From: Epiperipatus broadwayi
Lineage: Eukaryota; Onychophora; Udeonychophora; Euonychophora; Peripatidae
Direction: 5' to 3'
Length of the DNA: 64,000 nt
Assembly: GCA_028023455.1 (NCBI GenBank)
Contig: JAQFVV010006273.1
Span: forward strand, 1 to 64,000
Position numbers and translations under genes: made by a program
In this document: in pieces, positions 56,331 to 64,000 of the stretch
Layout of the letters: every line of letters begins with the position of its first letter
Numbering within the stretch: position 1 is the stretch's first letter
The notes under the pieces: generated by a model
What the model was told of the DNA's origin: nothing
The model's database searches: none
The model's input: the letters and a program-made list of their open reading frames with translations, nothing else

Positions 56331-59204
56331 ATGGAAGATTTTGCTTTTTGAGCCATATCACTATATGCACTAATATTTAGGTAAAAGTAAAACATCTATA
56401 AACCAAAGTGGAGTATACTGAACATAAATCATTTCTCAGATCTTAACATAACAAATGTGTTTCAATATTTTATAAGTTCACTAGCTCAGATTATATATAA
56501 CTAATTTAGGATGGCAATTCACTCATCCTTGCATGAAATAGATGATGGGATGTGGTTATAATAATACTAAGAAATCACTAAATATTATAAAATCAATATT
56601 TATTTATGGCCTTTAAACAGTTAAACAGCTCATTAATTAAAATGTTGATGATGATGATGATGATGATAATAATAACGATAATGACAAGGGTTTCAACTAC
56701 AGCTCTAGGACTAAGCCTAAACATAAAACTAAATTTTATAAAGAAATGCATAATTATTGCTTAATTTTAGCATACTTAATTATATCTTAAATAACCAATA
56801 TTCAACCATTGATGATATTGAATAATCACACTTAACCAAGACTACACTTAATGAAATATATACGCCTCGTTTAATAAAACAAACTAATATTTATTACTAC
56901 ATTTCTAACATATACAGAAAAATTTCTAGATAAATATGAAAATTGACATGAATAATAATAATAATTGATTATATAACAATCCTCAGATTAATTTTAAGTT
57001 CTTCCCCCTTTCCCTTCAAATGTATTTTGTGTTAAGTTGGACGTCACATTAACCATGAAAAGTATTTCAAGACAAAAAATATTATCTGCTCATTAACACA
57101 CATACTTAAAAAAATCCAACATGTAAATAGAATAAAAAAAAATGTTAGTAAAATTGAAAGAGCAAGTTTTTAGAAAAGAGTTTTAAATTATTTTCTCCCC
57201 CTCCCTTCCAAGCGCTGAAATCTATACTGAACTTGAAACAAAATAATCTAATATTCTAATACTACTCATTATTTCACATTCACTTCCAATTATACACATA
57301 TAAAAATATTATTATGTATGTGCGTGTTTTATCCCATAATAACCAAATATTATTAAAAAACCAAAATAATAATAATATATCAGTTAAAACTAAAATCATA
57401 ACACCATAAAAAAAATTGTTTTACACATTAATATTGTAAAATTAATAAACAAATAATTTTCATACATTCAAGATAATTTATGAAGCTCAAAGTTATTATT
57501 AGTAAGACATTCTTGTTTTAATCGATCTGAATAGTCTTTAAAAGTTCTTTAAATAAAATATACCACTTTATCGCTAAAATGTTTATTAAGATTGAGATCA
57601 TAAAGAAAATAGATATAAAAAGTCATATTACCGATTTTTTTGTTTGTGGCGAATTTTCAAGGGTTCAAACTTGTCTTGTATAATGTTTATATTTCTCAGC
57701 TACCATTTCCGTTTTACTGGGAACAATCTCTTTCTTGAGGTGGATAACTATTTGATGATGGTGACTCTATTGAGGTTATTTGCTTTAGTGGATAATTTGG
57801 AAATCATTATAGTAAATTTTCTTCTCTTCTTGTCAAGCATGTGGATGAAATACAGCAGTTGTTTTCCCATTTGTAAATTTTCTTGAGTTTAAAATCAGTT
57901 GTTGGAACAATTAATTGGACTTGATGATTAATATTTATCAGTAGATTAATTCATCTTCTTTGAATGCAGGTGAATGCTTTCTTCCTTCTATTAAAAACAT
58001 CTTATTTATCTGGTCAGTTGAAAGGTGTAGAATATTATTTTAGACACATCTTTTCTTTCCTATGTGATGTGCAGCTTCCTCCAGATGGTCCGGAACCGAT
58101 GGGACACACATATAATTTTTCTAGCAAGCCATTTTTTATATTTTCAACGTTCAATATTATAGTTTAATAATCTGAATCAATCACAATAATAATTCAAGAC
58201 CGCTTTTTATATCCAATTTTTAGCTAACTTAACCAATCAGAGATAGCATCACTTGCTATTTTTGGACAAATTTGTTTTAATTAGATCTCTAATTTATTTT
58301 CAACCAAAGTATTTTTCAACTGAAAAGTTTAATCCTTTTTCCAGACACTTTTGTTTTAAAAAAAAAAAATAGACTCAATTCTTATTTCCTTTCTTTTGTT
58401 TTTTTTTTCTTTTTAACATCCAGGTAACACTTCAAATCTTTGAGCTTCCTTCTTTAGATCTTGATAAGGCAATTTCAAAAATTATAGTTCTGACTCATGA
58501 TAAGTTTCCAAAGTGACAATCCTTTACAAAAAAATTTACTACAAAGATCGATATCTGATTAAACAGATTTCCTCTTTTAACAAAAAAAATTGTACAAAAA
58601 AAAATAATTTAACAGATTTAATACTTCCTTTTCTTTCAATATTTAGGAAATGTAAAATTTTTGTATGTAATGTACACACATCCTGCATTCTTTCAAATCA
58701 TTCATGAACTAACCCTAAATAATGTGATTGCTAGCTTAGGAATTATAAACCAATTATTTAATTAAATCTGTAACTTTTAAATCCCAATTATAATCAAAGA
58801 AAAGCAAAATAAAAGTATAGAATAAAATATTAGAATTGATCAAGCATAGGTTAGTTTTAAAGAAAGTTAAAATGTTTAATATTTGAAATATAAAACAATT
58901 AAATAATTTACACATACATTGCCTATATGTATGCATTATAACTTTGCTTTTTAAAGAAAAATTAAATATTAAATAGTTTAAATGTGTGTATTACCTTTCT
59001 ATCAACACACACACAAATAAAGCATGTAATTGTTGACCCATTCTTTCTCTGTTTAAAGCTTTTGAAATTTTGATCTGGAAGGGTTTGAACTTGGATGCCC
59101 TACAGCTTCTTTTATGATTATATAAAATTGTGATGATGATTTTTGGTCTACCTTTTCTACATGCACATTACTATAAATTTGGCTAGTGACCAAATTGTAA
59201 TGGC

Positions 59205-59207
<3 letters not shown>
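56331..59207. other. No gene recognised
   Basis: AT-rich sequence with a short (GAT)n run at 56645-56667. 57620-58180 is less repetitive and has two unrecognised ORFs (57644-57886 and 57964-58167); I could not support an exon model for either strand. Confidence 0.5.

Positions 59208-59284
<77 letters not shown>
59208..59284. repeat. (TA)n microsatellite
   Basis: About 75 bp of TA dinucleotides at the inner edge of the right inner arm. Confidence 0.95.
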
Positions 59285-59508
59285 CTAATGTAATCAATAA
59301 TATACACATAAAGATCCATAAAACATGATTTGAAAGGAAGTACTATTAAAATAAGTAAAGTGTAATGCTTAGAATAAATTAAATAATATAATCATGAAAG
59401 AGCATTAGAGATGATAGCAGATAATTATGGAAGATAAAAACCTTTAACAAAGACTATTGTACATAGATAATTTAAAATTAAAACTGATAATATAAGATAA
59501 AATGATCA
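59262..59508 (-). repeat. Right inner arm of the 12.3-kb inverted repeat
   Basis: Reverse complement of 55043-55285, as described there. It ends 50 bp before a (TAA)n tract; its inner edge runs into the (TA)n tract. Confidence 0.8.
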
Positions 59509-59552
59509 CAGGCACAAATTTTATCATAAAAGTAAAAGGATGTAGTGTTCTT

Positions 59553-59767
<215 letters not shown>

Positions 59768-60939
59768 TATTTAATAATTTAATGTTAGTACATTTGACAG
59801 ATGTTACATACAAACAAAAATGCACAGGTAATAATGTTTACTAAACATTTGCAGAGTATTTTTGTGTAGTAGTCCTATAATTTCCATCAATTAGTTCAAA
59901 TATATTAATAAGCAGCATTAAAGTTAAACAAGTTAAAATAAGAGTTCAGAAAAAAATGAAAAGTTGCTGATATTTAGAATTATATTCAATAACAACAATA
60001 AAAGAAACAAAATATGGAGAGAAAGAAACATTGATGTAGAAACTACTACAGAAATCTGCTCAGTAATATTGAAAAAACCAAAATCATTACAATATAAAAT
60101 TTCTTAGTAATGCCATTGGTGCATGTTCAGATCTCACAGAAACTTTAAACACACACACACATATATATATGATTTGTTAAGCTATTTAAGCATTCATTCT
60201 GCAGAAATTATTCTCTTGACTAAAAAGAAATATACAAAAGTTAGAACTGAGGATAGCTTATTTTTTAACCAATTTTTATTACATACTGTTTTTTTTTCCA
60301 TTCATGTGTTAATGGAAGTAAAATGTGAATCTTTTGAGAAGGATGGGAGAATAGAATTAGAACTTAAGAATAAGTGAAAATAACTAAATTGAATCCAGTA
60401 ATTGTCATTAAAAAATTTTAAAAAATATTATTTTTATTCTGAATAAACAGATGAGTTTATAAAAAAAATTATATTTAAAAAGAAGAGTTTTGCTTAATTT
60501 TAATTCATATATATCAAAGTCTAAAATAAAAAATTTTACCAATTAGAAGAATAAATGATTGAAATAGTGAGATATACATAAAATTATCCAGTCCAATATT
60601 CTGTTTAAGATGTAAAAATAGATGTAATCATATTAATTTCTTACCAATGCTTTTATTTTTTGATTACTTATTATTATTAGTTAATAAAATATTTATAATC
60701 TTAGAGATCGCAATTGCAGTTGAAAAGCCACTATTTTTCTAAAAAATTATTGGCCCATTTATTTAGTACATCTTGTTTTATGAAATTTTTAGCTTTTCAA
60801 AAAGAAATCGAAAAAATATAGTTATTTTGTTTAATGCTTTTTTAAAAGAATTTTTGCACATTTTTTATAGTAAAGTGAACCATAACAGTATTTCTAAACT
60901 TTTCAATAAACTACTATAACATTAAAATTTTTTAATAAG
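59768..60939. other. No gene recognised
   Basis: AT-rich loop segment between the inner and outer right arms. An 84-codon ORF at 60123-60377 is unrecognised. No similarity to the PLE segment that occupies the equivalent place on the left. Confidence 0.5.
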
Positions 60940-61349
60940 ATTGCACATATATATCATAGTTTAATTCCAATCTTTTTAAACTTTTTTGGAAAAATCTAAT
61001 TCAATATAAACAATGAGTATGACTACCAGTTAGTTGAAAGCATGTTCAGCAAACTATTTTGATATATTTAACATTTTTATTTTAAAATATTAAACAATCT
61101 TGTCTTAATATACATCTTGTATGTATTATTGAATATCATGGTTTAATAAATATTAATATAATATTATAATCTAGCTAATATGCTGAGTTCATTTTGAACT
61201 TCCAATAATATTGAGAATATTAGTTTATAATCATCAAAAACTTAAATTATTCATGGATCCATTCTATTCTTGATTCTTTGCTAACAATATGATATGTAGT
61301 TATAGCACAAGGAGATTGTTATATTTCACTTAATTGTACACACACACAC

Positions 61350-61410
<61 letters not shown>

Positions 61411-62870
61411 CTTCCGATCTATACACAATTAATATATTGTATTACATACAGAGTTTGGACAGAGTATTAAAAAAATTTGATATACCTTTATTAAAATATT
61501 GCAATGTCATTATTTATAACAATAACTTTTTGAATTATATGGAAAATGAATTTATATAACATTTGGACAGTGTCTTGAGAAAAACTAAACCATTTTTTTA
61601 TAAACAAAAGATGCTGTCTCAAAATAAATGTTGTATAAATAATATCACAAGAAATGCATCACGTTTTATAATTGAAAGAAAGTGTCTGACTGACAGACTA
61701 TTTTTTACAAGTCAGGGAAGTGTAAATGATAATCAAACAATTATATGATAATCTTTTAACTGATGATACCAGTTTTATACTTTTTTTATTGCTATTTTCA
61801 TACTATTGCTGAGAATTCCAAAAATGGTGACTTAGAGATTGATGTTTGGCTAAATAATTTCTGCTTGCGAACCTATAATGGATTATTTTAGAAATAATTT
61901 GAATGCTCTGATGCAATGATTTATTCTCATGAATTTTGGGATTTTTTTGTAATGTCTATCTCTCCATGTCAGCATTGATTAAATGTATGATCACAAATAG
62001 CTTTAGGGTCTTTAATTTTCTTATTTTTATGAATGTTATCCTTAACCATGATATTGCCAATCATGAAACATTGGTTTGAACATCAGATAATTTAGAAGTT
62101 TTAGGAAGGTGTTACCATCCTACAAGATACCCTTTATAATTTTGTTAATGGTCTCAATGGCTTGAAAGTGATAAAGTGGCAGATTCTGGAATTCAAGTTT
62201 CATGGATTATAGTAAAACACCATCATTTTTAATGCCCACATTTCTTGAGTAAAAGAGCAATAAGTCATTAGATTATTTTTGACCATCATTTGGTGCAGTG
62301 ATATATTGGCAGACTCTGGAGCTTAAAGTAAAGTTCATGTATTGAAGCCCAGCTCTAACTCTTCTAGTACTGGAACTTCTTATATACTCTCAATAGTAAA
62401 TATATTCTCTGTTATTTTGTTAGAGTATAAAAATGTATGTCAAAAGTTGGGGATGAGTTTCTATATTTATATAACATGATATTAAAATTAGAGTGATAAT
62501 ATGATGGTGATTTCCTTATTTTGTCTAATCCAAGTGCACTTTCGATGATTTTGCATCATATTCATATGACATGAAAGCAACTAACCATGAATATGATGCA
62601 AAAGCATTGAAAGAATGCTTGGTACAATAATTTTTACTAAATTTTATATTTAATTTAGTTTTAGTGTTTTTTTATATTAATATATTTGATTATATAAATA
62701 TCAGCATATAAGTTTTATTTTTTTTATATTGTTTATTATTTGGTAAAGTTAACACCAATCATAAAGAATGTAAAAAAAAAATTATTGTTTTGCAAAATAA
62801 CGTGTGATAAATCATTTAAAATAAATAACAAAAAAAAACTAATGCTAGTCGTTAATTGCTCTTAGGAATA
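60940..62870 (-). repeat. Right outer arm of the 12.3-kb inverted repeat
   Basis: Reverse complement of 50610-52985 with the same landmarks in mirrored order. It contains an extra (TA)n-rich insert (61351-61411) and lacks the left-arm MITE. The 61-codon ORF at 61563-61748 lies in a region with no open counterpart in the other arm, so I do not call it a gene. Confidence 0.85.
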
Positions 62871-62963
62871 AGTAGTAAGTATTTAAAAAATTGAAGGATG
62901 CAAGATGAATTGAACCAACCTTTACAAGTTAAGTATATTAAATTCCTACTAACTGTCACCTTT

Positions 62964-63170
62964 GACAGAATAGCTTAGTTGGTTAGAGTGTTGCCTTAAA
63001 ATTTGATATTCAAGAAACTAAAAGTAAGTTTTACTTATGTGATAATATTGCCACACGTCATGTCAACAAAACCTGAAAAAGTGTTCTATAATTTCTAACT
63101 TATATTATTGATTTGCGTGTTATTTCTAACAAGTTGTTTGTATTTGAAATTGTTAAATAAAGTTTAAAAT
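62964..63170 (+). repeat. tRNA-derived SINE (probable)
   Basis: A-box-like TAGCTTAGTTGGTTAG (62971-62986) within GACAGAATAGCTTAGTTGG; the B box is decayed (~63006-63018). The 3' part reads TTTCTAACAAGTTGTTTGTA and ends AAATAAAGTTTAAAA. The same 3' sequence occurs in the fold-back at 55.5-55.8 kb, which makes it a dispersed family. Confidence 0.5.
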
Positions 63171-64000
63171 TTATTTATGCATTCAACATTTAATGATAGT
63201 TTGTGGAAATCGTCCAATATATCATCACAGCTAATATGTCATCATTATAAATTGGAGGTAAATATCATAATAATACTATCCTAACCTGATGGTTATTGTT
63301 TCTATTTATCTTACTGTTTGTTCTTTTAAATGAAAAGAATTTAAAAACAAATAAACAAGAACTACAAAGTGTACAAATCTGCTAATTTTAGAAAAATTTT
63401 ATTCAGTTGCATGGATTACAGATTAAATAATAAATAATTATTTAATTTTTGAATTTTGATTTTGTGTAATTATTGTTAGAAATATTATTTCTTTTTATTT
63501 TTCATTATATACAGAAGTTATTTTGTGTGTTAAAATTGTTATATAAAAGTATTTTTTAAAGAACAATTTATAGTTGTGTATGTATATAAATGCATGCATG
63601 TGTGTGTATATATGGATACGTATATGTATATACGAATTTGGGGATTTATATACAGTATTTTGATTATTGGTATATAGACATATATTTTGATTAAAAATAG
63701 ATTGGAATAAATTAATAGTTTAAAAATAATGTTCTTAAATGTATTTATACAATTTTTATTTCTTTATCTTCTTTATTTTCAATCTTTAAAGTTTTTTTTA
63801 TAATTATTTTCTGTAGTTAATTCTGTGAATGTGTAATAGGTTTCAGCTGAAATGTTTATTGCTGTTTATGAATTAACTCCTTCCATTCAAAATAAAATGG
63901 AATAGGAGTTTGCCTTTATAGCTGAATTTATAATTATTTATAAATAAATAAACATAATATGAAAATTTTACAGATGTTGTCATTTTTGAAGTTTATATAG
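63171..64000. other. No gene recognised
   Basis: AT-rich sequence to the end of the window, with a TG/TA-rich patch at 63575-63640. Nothing structured seen. Confidence 0.6.

Noticed and set aside
57620-58180. Host exon or UTR on either strand
   Set aside because: Looks less repetitive, but neither strand has an open frame with splice signals of convincing quality.

Overview
This window looks like a stretch of an AT-rich eukaryotic, most likely invertebrate-animal, nuclear genome. I find no host protein-coding gene that I can defend. The evidence for a eukaryote is long (TA)n and (TAA)n microsatellites, several non-LTR retrotransposon (LINE) relics, Penelope-like element (PLE) fragments, a hAT-type MITE with an 8-bp target duplication, tRNA-derived SINE heads and many fold-back elements. 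Every recognisable coding stretch belongs to a retroelement and is broken by stops and frameshifts. I cannot name the species or phylum from the sequence.

Layout. 0.06-4.7 kb: two clusters of short repeats carrying hammerhead-ribozyme-like (HHR) motifs, a ~376-bp tandem array at 0.4-1.4 kb and a head-to-head pair at 3.9-4.57 kb, bordered by (TA)n tracts. 5.1-7.2 kb: a 5'-truncated RTE-type LINE on the minus strand, next to a fold-back element (7.2-7.58 kb). 8.0-15.3 kb: a nearly full-length but decayed LINE of the Tx1/L1 group with a zinc-knuckle ORF1 and an endonuclease/reverse-transcriptase ORF2. It lies between two inverted copies of another repeat (7.64-7.88 and 16.83-17.07 kb). 17-26 kb: AT-rich sequence with a SINE head, a nested inverted-repeat cluster (20.9-21.5 kb) and a decayed HHR-repeat array (22.1-22.9 kb). 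26.3-27.6 kb: a degraded PLE reverse-transcriptase fragment and a possible integrase tail. 29.7-31.1 kb: a MITE with perfect 31-bp ends, a ~451-bp HHR-repeat dimer and an RTE 3' end. 33.2-36.9 kb: a second Tx1-like LINE, 5'-truncated and bounded on both sides by long perfect (TAA)n arrays. 36.9-50.6 kb: mostly structureless AT-rich DNA with a few hairpin elements, a candidate promoter at 44.8-45.1 kb and the hAT MITE at 49.5 kb. 50.6-62.9 kb: a 12.3-kb imperfect inverted repeat with ~2-kb outer arms; its interior holds a head-to-head PLE pair, a 0.7-kb fold-back and (TA)n/(TAA)n tracts.

Most notable theme: short tandem repeats at several loci share one compact type I hammerhead-like architecture (CTGANGA core, short stem II, GAAAC, a 2-bp stem III with a 2-nt loop, and a stem I of CCTCA with TGGGG). 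The LTR-like direct repeats at the 3' end of the PLE carry a related fold in which core positions 3 and 8 have changed together to a U-A pair. This is what one would expect if small non-autonomous 'retrozyme' repeats coexist with, and may be mobilised by, a Penelope-like element. The fold assignments are read by eye and have not been computed.
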